Part shown: one piece after another, positions 51,401 to 61,223 of the stretch
How positions within the stretch are numbered: position 1 is the first letter of the stretch
How the letters are laid out: every line of letters starts with the position of its first letter
The notes under the pieces: model-generated
What the model saw: only the letters and a program-made list of their open reading frames with translations
What the model was told of the DNA's origin: nothing
Database searches by the model: none
Made by a program: the position numbers and the translations under genes
From: Branchiostoma lanceolatum
Lineage: Eukaryota > Chordata > Leptocardii > Amphioxiformes > Branchiostomatidae
Assembly: GCF_035083965.1 (NCBI RefSeq)
Contig: NC_089730.1
Coordinates: 16,041,242-16,105,241, forward strand
Direction of reading: 5' to 3'
DNA length: 64,000 nt

Positions 51401-53383
51401 GAGTACAAAAAAATGGCTTAGTTTATACTTATCTGTCGTAAATCAGTCAAATTATAATTGAACACCTGCTTCCTCTGGGTTTCGGAAGAATGTTGTTCAA
51501 ACACGTTCTATTGTTTATGGGCATGCGCGATGACATATAGGCACTTTGTGAGCAAAATCCCCCCTACGACAAAACCAGTTTGTGTGGTTCGAATTAGTCT
51601 GTCGAGTCAGGCATGCTTCTTTATGTAACTTTGCTGACATTACATGCAGGTTTATTGCCCATACAGGCAGGTCAGAGCGACCTATAAGGCTGCCGAGCTC
51701 TGTTGTCAACCCTCACAAGGACAGCTACTGTTACCAGATGCTGAAAAATAGGTGAGATGTAATCTCCAAGCAGTATAAGGGCCAACAAGCATCCAGAGCC
51801 TACGGTGGCTTTGGATACCTGTTGGCCCTTTTGATACTTTCTTACCTTAGATCTTTCTTTGATAGATCTGCTAAGTGGAGAATAGGTGAGACGGTCACTG
51901 TGAGTCTTACTCTTAGTGGGATTATTGGCTTCAAATTCGTTCTCTTCGTTGTGAGATTTTCCCTTCCTCAATGGCTCAATGCATTCATATCTCAACTTGT
52001 GTGCAGATTCTAGAAAGAGTAACTGAGGAAGAACGGTTTTAGATATATGTGTACATTGTAAAATGTTTGTAATTTATGATCGCAGCTTCCCTTTTATGGC
52101 AGCACCTCAGGGATGGAACTGTTTTCTTCGCATTTTGCTGTATCGCTTTTTGCCTTTTTCTAGCTGAGGGAAGCATTTTAAATCAATTGGGGTTCTTCTA
52201 TAGTATAAAGAAGAAATACCAGAAGCATATACACATGTATGTCATACTTAGTCTAGTAGTATACCATGATTTTAACAAGTAACATACTAGCTGTAGCTAA
52301 GACAGATTTAAAAACGACAATACAATGTAGAAATTCAATGTTTGCTCAAAGGTTACTGAAATTATGTTTAAATTCCTCTTTTTTAGATTTGAAGCCCTGT
52401 TCCTCTGGCCCGCCCTGCTTTCTACCGCAACGGTGGATGTGAATCAACTACCAGTAGGGAGGAAAAGATTCAAACCAGCCAATAAGAATTTTGCCAGAAG
52501 GAAGAGACAGAAAGGAGCGGGGCAGAAAGCAAAGGAGACCGGTAAAAATGTTCAGACTGAGACGGATGGAAAGACAAATACAGCCCAACCTGCTGCTTCA
52601 ACAAGCGGAACAACAGAGGTCAAGAAGAGGAGGAGGGGTCAGAAGACAGAGCTCCATGGAGAGGGTGACGAGGCTCCACAGAGGAGAAGCACAAGGCTGG
52701 CGGCCAGACCTCCCGTACGGTTTAAAAGGAAATACACCAAGAGGAAAGTGATGGAGGCCACTTGTGAAGATGGGGAAGAAAACGAAGAGGAGGGTCATGA
52801 AGACCAGGAACCACTGCAAAATGGATCAGGAATGATAGAGGAGGAGAATGTAGAAAGTTCTGATCAGCAAGTCAATAACGAAGCTTCGATACCAGTTGCG
52901 ATGGAGACAGAAATACCAGCATGCAACAGCACGACTGAATCTCAGGCTGAAAATGTGTTGATGGAGACAGAAGGACCAGCATGCAACAGCATGGCTGAAT
53001 CTCAGGCTGAGAACGTGGAGACTGCTGTCAATGGTGGAAATTTACCACAAAAAGACAGTCTTGCCCTGAAGACTTTACTCGTGTCTTCACCAGAGAAGGG
53101 TCTAAGATCTGTGAACGTACAAGGACTCAAGGAGGCAGGGCATGGCGACCTGAGCCAGTCTGACAACGACGCGTCGCCATACGAGAAATACGACAGGTAC
53201 GAAACAGGGAAGAAGTCCTCAGGGTCTGATGAGCTAGGCAGCCCATTACAGGGGGGGACTCCACGCAAGAGGCCCTTGGAAGACACAAGCAGTGCAAGCA
53301 CGCCCCCTGGTGTTGGAAAGAAGAAGTACAAGAAACGTAGAACCATAAGGGATATGTTGTCTTCGGGAAGTGGGAAAGAGTGA
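36434..53383 (+). CDS. SNAPC4: snRNA-activating protein complex subunit 4 (SNAP190), 26 coding exons, 1710 aa predicted
   Basis: SNAPC4 is the largest subunit of nuclear SNAPc, which binds the proximal sequence element of snRNA genes for RNA polymerases II and III. Exons: 36434-36581, 37514-37593, 38196-38348, 38752-38868, 39032-39145, 39455-39533, 39769-39850, 40364-40468, 40806-40878, 41271-41435, 41854-41921, 42192-42274, 42798-42904, 43261-43355, 43604-43698, 44255-44343, 44616-44777, 45585-45722, 46314-46464, 46685-46755, 47313-47463, 48679-49304, 49521-50508, 50954-51064, 51667-51751, 52387-53383. All phases fit (5133 nt). The N terminus is acidic; LNQNYQDYIHDML and QLMLAQNRE match the subunit-binding segment; FYKPYFKD and GPPPNEDSR are diagnostic. 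Four and a half Myb repeats span residues 308-551. LHIDIPGALGMIKERQ matches a conserved later block. Low-complexity Ser/Thr/Ala/Pro and Lys/Pro stretches follow (776-1290). FEALFLWPALLST (about 1379) matches the C-terminal region that binds SNAPC2 in human. Longer than human SNAPC4 (about 1470 aa). Confidence 0.96.
37044..37110. repeat. Short tandem and inverted CCTCCTTGGTTGAATCAA repeat
   Basis: Two direct copies of CCTCCTTGGTTGAATCAA are followed by GGAGGTCCTTGATTGAATCA, which can pair back (CCTCCTTG with CAAGGAGG). It lies in SNAPC4 intron 1. Confidence 0.8.
37357..37460. repeat. 104-bp hairpin in SNAPC4 intron 1
   Basis: Left arm 37357-37403 (starting CAGAGGTTTCGGTCGAGTGG) and right arm 37414-37460 (ending CCACTCGACCGAAACCTCTG) are 47-nt inverted repeats with about four mismatches, around a 10-nt loop. 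It ends about 50 bp before exon 2. Confidence 0.93.
37866..38075 (+). mobile_element. tRNA-derived SINE, second family, copy 1
   Basis: Head with CAGGGTGTTTGGCCCAGAA and a B-box-like GGGTTTGAATCCC. The body includes TTGGGAAAGTCACGTC and AAAAGAACCCCCCACACTTA. It shares the head with 42431-42690. In SNAPC4 intron 2. Confidence 0.75.
39285..39440. repeat. Mixed repeat fragments in a SNAPC4 intron
   Basis: GACACAGTGGATAACACTGA and GATGCTGTCTGAAACGTCTG resemble fold-back repeat pieces. GCACAGTGGATAACTACCCA and the following bases match the tail of the SINE at 42431-42690. Confidence 0.55.
39890..39960. repeat. CACCTTC-family fold-back fragment in a SNAPC4 intron
   Basis: TTTCGGTGACAGTCTGTCAC then CTTCTTCAGGGCAATTCTGA matches one half of the element at 21178-21345. 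Confidence 0.75.
42431..42690 (+). mobile_element. tRNA-derived SINE, second family, copy 2
   Basis: Head CAGGGTGTTTGTCCCAGAAT with a B-box-like GGGTTCGAATCCC. The body ends in ACACAGTGGATAACAACCCA and GGCTTCAAAAAGACTATG. It is in SNAPC4 intron 12 and non-functional as a tRNA. Confidence 0.8.
43886..44140 (+). mobile_element. tRNA-derived SINE, first family, copy 2
   Basis: It shares ACTGGTAGCAGCCTCA, AACTGGGAGACCCC, TTTGGAAGGGACGTAAAG and GGGGAAGGGCTAGCAACCCC with copies at 7744-8035 and 62305-62565. In SNAPC4 intron 15. Confidence 0.8.
44866..45290. mobile_element. 425-bp long fold-back element in a SNAPC4 intron
   Basis: Left arm about 44866-45045 (AAGGAGAAATTCAAACTCTA onward) and right arm about 45113-45288 (ending TAGAGTTTGAATTTCTCCTT) are inverted repeats of about 175 nt with few differences. 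An unpaired centre of about 67 bp has a duplicated GTAAGACAACAT. The flanks carry TA/TATA, compatible with TA-target insertion. No open frame. Confidence 0.92.
49741..49930 (+). repeat. 30-bp coding minisatellite inside SNAPC4 exon 23
   Basis: Six to seven tandem 30-bp units encode 10-residue repeats of the type GTPANTTEET (variants GASTNTTQET, GASVNTTPTT). The period is a multiple of three, so the reading frame is kept. It is in the low-complexity region between the Myb repeats and the C-terminal block. Confidence 0.88.
50625..50810. repeat. CACCTTC-family fold-back element in a SNAPC4 intron
   Basis: It has CAAACTCTTTGTACGCAA on the left and TTGCATACAAAGAGTTTCG on the right as inverted ends, with CAACGTTTCAATGGCC and GGTGATCGATGGTCACTGAA inside. 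It belongs to the same general family as 21178-21345. Confidence 0.75.
51184..51605. mobile_element. Imperfect terminal-inverted-repeat element, about 420 bp, in SNAPC4 intron 24
   Basis: GACGGATTTGAACCACGCAG and GGATTTTGCTCACAAAGTG on the left are mirrored by CACTTTGTGAGCAAAATCC and GTGTGGTTCGAATTAGTCTG on the right, with a short insertion in the right arm. Non-coding inside. Confidence 0.75.
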
Positions 53384-54324
53384 AGAATTGATGAAACAGG
53401 ATGACAACAAACTGTTAAATGTGGTAAATTCTCATATGTGTTTGCAGCTAAAGGGGCTTCAGTTGCCTTATATAGCTGGATATTAAATGATAGACTTGTT
53501 GTCTAAGTAACAGACACAAAATGTATGTTGCAGAAGGGTTAAAGTCATAGAGGTATTTGTTATGTTGATAACATAACTAACCATAACACTAACAATTACA
53601 CTGATATGTCAACTTACTTTCAATGCCAACTATTATGATTATTAATAGACATCATAGGCACAATTAGATTTAATTGATTAGAAATATTACAACTAGATGC
53701 TGGGGATTATCAGAACCTATTAAGTTTTGATATTGAAATAACTATATTGCTATGGAAATAAGTCCATACTTGGATTGTCTGAATTGTATGACCAGATTTG
53801 CTCAAGAAAACTGCAGGGAATAGAAGGCCAAAAGTTAAGTCAGCTTGCCAAATGATCATGAAAAGATTCTTCTCAGAGTAGTTTTATTGTTGTTCTATCT
53901 TATGATACTTTGTACTTTTATGTGAAAAGAAATCAAGATTCTGTTGACATGTTATCATATGTATGTAAGAGATATATCTTTCTCAGACTGAAAATACAAG
54001 GGAGCTATAACATTAACTTGACACATAAAGAAATCATGTAGAAAACGGTTGAAATATGTTATATTTTGTTATTCAGAGTTCCACTTATTTTATATTATCT
54101 GTTCCAGTTATGTTTAGCGTAGATGAAGAATAACAAAAGAGGTTCTGAATCATTCCCCTTGATCTAACATTTTCCATCTCCAAGTCTTGAAATTAAACAG
54201 GGAAAGTTGAAGCAACCGATATGAGTGCCGTCTATTTTACTCTCTAAATCATACATGTGCAGGTCGGATTTCTTCTAGACGGATGTTAGTTAACAAAAAT
54301 TCTTTTAATGTTGAAAAAATTTTG
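53384..54324. other. SNAPC4 3' flank, including its 3' UTR
   Basis: AT-rich, no further exon seen. I find no canonical AATAAA that clearly ends the transcript; ATTAAA variants occur near 53484 and 54192. Confidence 0.5.
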
Positions 54325-54570
54325 TGGCGGGGTCACAGCTTTCTCGACTTCACATGTCAAACTCGTCAACAGATTTTCCAACTTGTTCCGCGGTTGGGGA
54401 GGGTAGGATGACGACATGTTCCTGCGGCTCAAGGTGAGAGGATTGGACTACTCGCGTCAAGATTTGAACATCGCCAGGTATAGATCTTTGCCTCACGAGC
54501 AGGCAGAGAAAAATGAAGCAAACTACCTGCTTCTGAAGAATTCGCTAACGAGGTATCTGCAAGACGGACT
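54325..54570. repeat. Upstream copy of the direct repeat that flanks the CARD/NB-ARC gene
   Basis: GGCGGGGTCACAGCTTTCTC through ACGAGGTATCTGCA aligns with 61224-61480 in the same orientation, with many substitutions and small indels (shared words include TTCCAACTTGTTC, GTTGGGG, GTTCCTGCG, GAGCAGGC, GCAAACTACCTGCTTC). 54571-55190 beyond it has nothing I recognise except a poly-T run near 54760. Confidence 0.8.
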
Positions 54571-55187
54571 GAATTGTCTGGAAATGTTGACTACCGAGTG
54601 AAGTCGACCTCTCGACTCCCTCTGTACACCAACATTACAGTATGGGTCGACAAAATAGCTGCTGACCGCGTATCTAATCATAACAGAAAGTTCTGAAAAT
54701 GATTTTAGCGTCACCAGACATTACTGGAAACTGTAAACCTAAGATTTATTGCATTGCTTTTTTTTTTTTTTGCTAGCTGTATTTGAACTAGCTGGACCAG
54801 GTACAAGTAGGTGGGCATCCGTCCATCTCTTGAGATGATGGTAGCGCTCTAGATCTGGCTTGAGGTATGTCAATCGTATGTAGCGTCGGCGACTTATGAT
54901 CACTTATCCTTGCATGAATTAGACTGCATTGGATCATATGACAACAATGGCAATGATGATATTGTTTAGAGACGGACACATATTTGTGGTGTATAATTTC
55001 ATATTGTGTATGTTATTTAATTTTGAATAAGGTTTTAGAATTTTTTTAAATTATACTGTTAATTAAGTGTTATTTTAAAAGCATCAACTTGAAAACTATA
55101 TTTCCACGACCTCATACCTTCGCCAAACAATTTAGGCTCAGTATAATGCAAATGAACAGAGATAGAGATGGAAAATTGCAGTAGGGA

Positions 55188-55288
<101 letters not shown>

Positions 55289-55491
55289 CATCATACGCTA
55301 GCGCTCGCTGTATGTTACCACCAAGAATAAAATAAGTCTACTAGTACTAGTACTCTCTAATATCGAGAGGTGATTTACAACATAATGATCATCTGATGGG
55401 GACAGGATTTTTCGGCAGACGAACGACTCTCATGCGACCATAACTTAAATCGACAAATAACAGCAAACATATGAGTGGCTATTTTGATCAA

Positions 55492-55538
55492 TGACGTTAT
55501 CGGGACTTTTCGTCGTCTGGGGATTCCCCATGACGTCA
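55492..55538 (+). promoter_or_regulatory. NF-kB and CRE/ATF sites upstream of the CARD/NB-ARC gene
   Basis: In order: CRE-like TGACGTTA (55492-55499); kB-like GGGACTTTTC (55502-55511); a perfect palindromic kB site GGGGATTCCCC (55519-55529); and a perfect CRE TGACGTCA (55531-55538). They lie 56-102 bp before the start codon at 55594. Such a compact NF-kB plus ATF cluster is typical of inducible immune promoters in animals; that it acts here is inference. No TATA box is seen. Confidence 0.75.
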
Positions 55539-55593
55539 TATGAAGATCGTGTAGTAGCGGCTTGTTTTTGTCGTTCAGCAGTGTAATTCCGCC

Positions 55594-58500
55594 ATGGACC
55601 CTCTCCACCGCCAGGCCGTGCTAGACTGCTATGACTACATTGTCCGTGACATGGACCCGGGCCTGGTCCTGCGGTACAGCACGGTCCGATGGGGGGATGA
55701 GGACCCAGGGATCATCCGGGCCAAGGCGAGGAAGGATGGACCACACTCCGGGGCTAGGGCGCTGCTGGACACGCTGATGGGTAGGTTTACAAACTTAAGG
55801 GTCGTTTTCAAATCCATGTAGAATCAACTACACTAGTCAAAAGTAGTGGATCAACGACAAACTGAGATTGCTAACACGATCGATGTTGCACAGGTTGCAG
55901 TCCTTTGTTCTGAGGGTAGCAACAGCCTCAAGCCACTAAAAGTACAGAACTGCGGCATTACCTCATGGGGCAGTTGTTTAGTTAAGATCAAGACATGGCG
56001 ACATGCTATCATGTATCATACTAATCTTACTAAGCGTTTGTCGCCTCAACATAGATTTACCTGAGTACGACGCTTTCGACGACTTTGTCAAAGACCTGGG
56101 GGAAGTTCCGTACGATCACCTGATCAAAAAACTACGGGAGACTCTGAAACGTCTTGAGACCGCAGTGGAGAAGGGGGAAATAAGAATGGAGGATCTTGGA
56201 AGGCGTCTGCAAGGTATATGCGTGTAAACAATTAACTAAAACATCTTGCACGTTTGCGCTGCCGAGCACGCTGCAAGTACTTAACAGTTAATTTGCCGTC
56301 AAGAGTTATCAATCTGCTTTGCACACATTTTTCTCATCCACAGCAGATTAATCTTAAACTTGGGGCTCCAGAAATTCTTTCTATTTCATTACTTGTACGT
56401 TTTCCCCATGCTGTTTTAGTACCAGTCTTGAAGTTGTACTGACTGCCATTGCCATAGTCGCCATGATTGCAGTTTGTTCAATGACCGTGTCAAAGGTAAA
56501 CAAACATGGCCTCTTGTGTACAATGCACGTTGGGTGCTAACACTGTGTAAATCATTCTGGTGTTCCGGATGTCATTGGGGCAAGTTATGATGTTATTTTT
56601 CTTCCTATTCTTTCCTTGGCTGTCATAGAGTTAAACTGATGTTATCTGAGGATACCCCAACTGGAATATCGTATAAACGGTTGCTAGAAATGAATGCGTT
56701 ACCTGGTTCCTTTTGCACATGATTAGACGACTTGTCAACGCAAAGGGGATTAAGATGTTGTTCATGTTGTATACCGTGTGTTGCAGAGGTCACCAGGTGG
56801 ACAACAAACAGAACGGGAGCCTTAGTTTTTGGCATCCTGATGACCAGTTTCGTGATCTGTACCTTGATGTACACGGCTCATTACGATTCCAAAATAGATG
56901 GTGAGTTTCCGTTTCTTCATTTTTTTACCATAAAGACACATAATCTTTTCAGTCTACGATGGTTTTAACCTCGGTTAAACAATACAGCGCTTTACAGAAT
57001 ACAGAATTACTGATACTATCTAGCTCCATATCCTTATCTAAACAGAAAAGCTATATTTTTACAACAGAATCAAACTTCCTGGCTGTCTTTCCCCGCCGTC
57101 TGAAGACGTTCGTGGGACGAGAAGACATCTTCAGCAGGATTGACACCTGTCTTCAAGAAAACCAGACCTGCCTCATCAAGGGCCTGGGAGGTGTCGGGAA
57201 GACATCAGTAGCCATCGAGTACGGACACAGGCGTGCGCGTGACGGGGTGTACCCTGGTGGGGTGTTCTGGGTCAGGTTAGCGAGTAAGGGAGACCTGTGT
57301 GCCAGCATCAGTCAGTACAGCTCCTACTTAAGCGATTCTTGGCACTTTAACAATGATCGTAGCTGTGTGGCTACGAAAATGTACCTTAGACGTTATATGG
57401 TAAATTCGCAAGATTGGCTTCTGGTAGTTGATGAGGCAGTTAGAGAGACCATGAAAGAGCTGGAGTCTTTTCTGCCTCACACCTTAAAGGCAACCATGCA
57501 TATTTTGCTGACTTCTAACGAATATCAAAGACTTGATAACGAGCGCATTTCCGTGGTCAATCTTCCACCGTTTAATGAAACTGAGGCTCAGGCAATGTTT
57601 GATAGAACCGTCAGACCCAGCAGTAAAGATGACAGGGCGGAGATCAAACGTCTCAGCCGATCCCTGGGCCATCATCCTCTGGCCTTGCAGTTCGCGTATG
57701 CATACATAGAAGAGACTAGATGCACTGTTAAAGAATATCATGATAAATACACTGAGGGCAACGCGATGGAGAAGGTAGACTTGCTAGATGAAGCGGACGC
57801 CGAACAATTCACAAACAGAACGATACGAGAAACATTTAGAATTAGTTTTCAATACGTGTCACAACTGTCTAGCAACGCGGCTAAGCTTTTAAACATGACA
57901 TCGATCATGGGTCCAAACTGCATTCCCTGCCCAAAACCCAATAGAAAAAGCTTTGAAAGACTATTTAATGCTCCTGGCAAATTAGACGAATTAGATATGA
58001 AAAAAATGGTTTCAGTCTTGGAGAAATTTTCCCTGGCTTCTCCTTGCCACACCTTTCAACCTTGTGCCTTTAGTGTGAACAGGATAGTACAGGAGGTTGT
58101 TGTGGCACAGATGAACGAATCCACGAGACTCGCTCATCTGGAAAACGCATTGAAATATTCCACACTGTTACTAAGGCACAGTAATGACATATCCAGGGTC
58201 CAGGCAGAGTTCTTGATGTCCCATGTGCATTACATGGCCCTTAATGTCGACAAGTACCAAATGAAAGTCTCAGTTGTCGGGTCATCCTCATTCTTAAATA
58301 AGTCCGCTGAGTTTTTTTGTCGATGGGGTGCATGTGAAGAGGCTTACTTTTTCCTCCAGGCTCAAATGCTACTACTTTCCAGGCATGATTCCATCTATGA
58401 CCTTTCCTATCATCTTCGTGACCATGTAAACTTTGTTAACAACACTCTGCTGTCATGTTTGTACAAGGGTGATGAACCTGTTGAATTACTGACACAAATA

Positions 58501-60597
58501 GCTGATAACCTGAATTCGCAAGCAGGGAAGCTGACGGGCATGCTGGGACAAATGCATCCCGCGTCCAATGCCACAGCTGCAGATTCGCATTTTCTGTGTG
58601 AGGTTTTGACTTCACTGAGAATCACGACTCATTCTATTTATTGGCGACTTCTCCAGGGTGGGAAATGGAACATCGACTATTCCAACATTCCTTATTCCTT
58701 CTTTGAAAGTTTTGTTATCTACATTCGTGAAACGTCACTTGAAAATTTGGACAGTCTTTTTATTCCAAACCCGGCACCAAAGACACCCCCAGCACAATAC
58801 TGGAGTGGGGTAAATATTTTCTATTCAGCTGTAGTGTCGTTACTGGACCCGCAAAACCAGCATTTCTTCAATGACTATTTTGCCATCAGGGATTTTAACA
58901 AGCTACCACATGAGATACAACAGTGTGATGAAGTAACGTGTGATTATGAATCAAAAGACATGGACTCGTGTCGATGCTGTGTCCTAGAGAACCTAATGCA
59001 TGACATGCAGTGTGAACAAGTGAAATGCAATCAGGAAACAGAAGAAGACGTGCAATCACAATGTTGTTATATCAAAAAGACGTTCCTTTACCAATGCAAG
59101 GACGTCAAGTGCACCTATAATACAAAAGCATGCGATTGTTGCCTCCTGATTGAGGTGTCAAAGAAACATTTGCAAAGCTACAGGAGTCTCATACAGAAAT
59201 TAGTAAAGGTTATGGGTAAGGTACTGCACATGTACTACCGATCCATGGACACGTCTACATGTACCAATAGATACTATGAAGTGATGTTAGGGCTGCCCAG
59301 GGAGAGTAAAAAGTTTGACATATTAGAATTTGCGCGCGATACCTGGAACGATCTGTTAGGAGATCCTGGAGTGTTGAAAAGTGTATTGTCCCTTACAAGC
59401 ACACACCATTCAACGCACGGTTCTATTCCCCCTTTAGCATACCACTTCAGGTTACATTTTGAAATAAGCTGGGACAATCTAGCAGCCACTGCTAGGAAAG
59501 CTACTGGCCAGACCACAGCTCATAGGTCCGACCATAGTCAGTCTCCGTCCATGTTAATAAAAAAATGCGTCGCTCTATCGGATGCCATACTTTTAGCAGA
59601 AAAGAACTACCTGAATAACTATAAGGGCAGCACGTGGAAACGGCTTCACATGCGTTTCGGAGAAATCAAGCAAATAGTAGCTGATTGCTACAGACTTTAT
59701 CATTCATATGGACCTCGGCTTACAAACCTGATCATGAGGTTCCACCACCGGATAAGGTCTTCGTCGGAAACAATGAAACTCTTAGACAACACAATTTCTA
59801 AAGGCAGAAAGCTTTTGAGCTGGCAAGACACTTCAAATGCCCCCGATGCTTTTCAGATCGAAAAGACTCTCAAACGATTTCTAATTCAGCTAGACCAGCA
59901 CCTTATATTAGTTACGGAAACAGATTGTGATGCTGAGAAATCTCAAAATCTTAGATTCCGTTTCCAGAGACTGCATGTCCCGTTTGATCAAAGTAGGCAT
60001 TTTTTGGAATCAATCATAAAAAGACTTAACCTCATAAGGCATGACGGTAACATGTATGTTATAAAAGCTAGAAAGTTGCAAAATGAAAAGACGATTCAAA
60101 AGAGCAAATATTACCACGCTATGTCAGAACTTTTCAATTGCATTAGTACTATATACTTACGTCGCAGGACTGGAAATCCCTTTGTTGACATGGGCTTTTC
60201 ACCTGAATATCCCCACATAGGAGCTTTCTTAACTCGAAAAAGTGTCTTTCCGCAAATGATGTGGCACTGGAACCGGCTGCAGGAAATGTTAGAATATGTG
60301 GACTGTTCGCTGAATCATACCAGATTGAATATGACATGCTTAACCTACTTTATCGACAGTTTGTACTGGTATGTTAACAAACTTATTTGCCCTGACGTGA
60401 GGTCAAACCTACAAAGAAATATGCTCTTTGGACAACCTCTTTCTGAAGAAGGGGGAAATTTCCGGTTTGTGTGGGAAGAGGATAAGGTTACTGGTGTTGC
60501 CCATATAGTAAGGAAAGTTTTGCTCCAGGCCCAAGGCTCTGGTTTTGAAAAGGCTGTTAGAACAAGTAAGATACAGAAGACAAAAAAGCCACCGTGA
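55594..60597 (+). CDS. CARD - two membrane segments - NB-ARC (STAND) receptor-like protein, 5 exons, 1349 aa predicted
   Basis: Exons 55594-55780, 56055-56213, 56434-56495, 56789-56900 and 57068-60597 join in frame (4050 nt). The start is in GCCATGG context. Residues 1-95 form a CARD (RQAVLDCYDYIV, ARALLDTLM, then YDAFDDFVKDLGE, DHLIKKL) split by a phase-1 intron. V116-M132 and G146-A166 are hydrophobic, predicted membrane segments separated by a short basic loop with an N143-R-T sequon. NB-ARC follows: FVGRED (188-193), P-loop GLGGVGKT (212-219), Walker B LLVVDEA (291-297), HILLTSN (318-324), GHHPLAL (374-380), and NRIVQEV (511-517), like the H-x-LVQ end of NB-ARC/TPR proteins. The remaining 800 residues are unrecognised except for a Cys-rich triplication (792-875). 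There are no WD40 or leucine-rich repeats, unlike APAF1 or NLRs. Likely a signalling STAND sensor; ligand and location are unknown. Exons 3 and 4 use less canonical acceptors and are the least certain. Confidence 0.85.
58921..59166 (+). other. Three tandem cysteine-rich units in the CARD/NB-ARC protein
   Basis: Units of 28-29 residues start at residues 792, 821 and 849 (nt 58921, 59008, 59092). Each begins QC(D/E/K)xV(T/K)C and ends with CRCC, CC or CDCC, so the pattern is C-x4-C-x(6-11)-C-x(0-1)-C(C). Unit spacing of 87 and 84 nt shows internal tandem duplication. The spacing could suit metal binding or disulphides. I match it to no named family. Confidence 0.85.
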
Positions 60598-61132
60598 TTT
60601 CAGTGTATAAGTATGAGCCTGCTGTGAAGAAGCAAAACGTATCATTACTGCAAAATCACAACTTGTCACAGGAGATTTATAATGTGGTCAACGATAAGAC
60701 TAGTACTGTTTATAGAACATATTTATTCTGTACTGGTAAATGTAATACTCTTCTCTATTCTGCTACAATATGACAATGATGACCGTGACAGATCCAACTC
60801 TGTCTAGAGAATTACAAAGACTTTACTCTGGATATGTCAAATAGCTTCTAAAACCGTGTACATTTGTATAAATGTATATATATCAATATGTGATTTGTTT
60901 GTTGATTGAATTCAGGATTACTTGCTTTGTAATACTGTATTTGTGAATTTGTAATCGGGGCACAGTTGTACGTTTTTATACGATGTTCAAGTTACTTAGA
61001 TATTCATTTATTGTTTCCTCCTTGTTAAGTAGTTATAAGTGTTTCAAAATGTAAATTAGTTTGCTAGAACCATTGCAAACATAACTGTACATGTCTGTAA
61101 TGTTTATCTCAATTGTTGATGTACAATGGTAG

Positions 61133-61138
61133 AATAAA
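61133..61138 (+). terminator. Polyadenylation signal of the CARD/NB-ARC gene
   Basis: Canonical AATAAA 536 bp after the stop codon, followed within 30-50 bp by GT-rich sequence (GTATTTTGAAAATGTTGTC). This defines a 3' UTR of about 550 bp. Confidence 0.7.
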
Positions 61139-61223
61139 GACACCATAAATTCTGGATTCGTATTTTGAAAATGTTGTCACCTTTGATGGACCATTGTATG
61201 AGCGATCAAAATCATTCACCTGT

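Noticed and set aside
54416-54601. 61-codon open frame starting Met-Phe-Leu-Arg-Leu
   Set aside because: It lies in the direct repeat; the second copy at 61.3 kb has stops and indels in the same frame.
56959-57067. Starting the NB-ARC protein at the ATG at 56959
   Set aside because: The sequence before 57068 is intronic in character (AT-rich, ends in an acceptor ACAACAG), and the upstream CARD and membrane exons join in phase at 57068.
55594-60597. Calling the receptor APAF1 or an NLR
   Set aside because: There are no WD40 or leucine-rich repeats, and the domain between CARD and NB-ARC is membrane-like; neither name fits.
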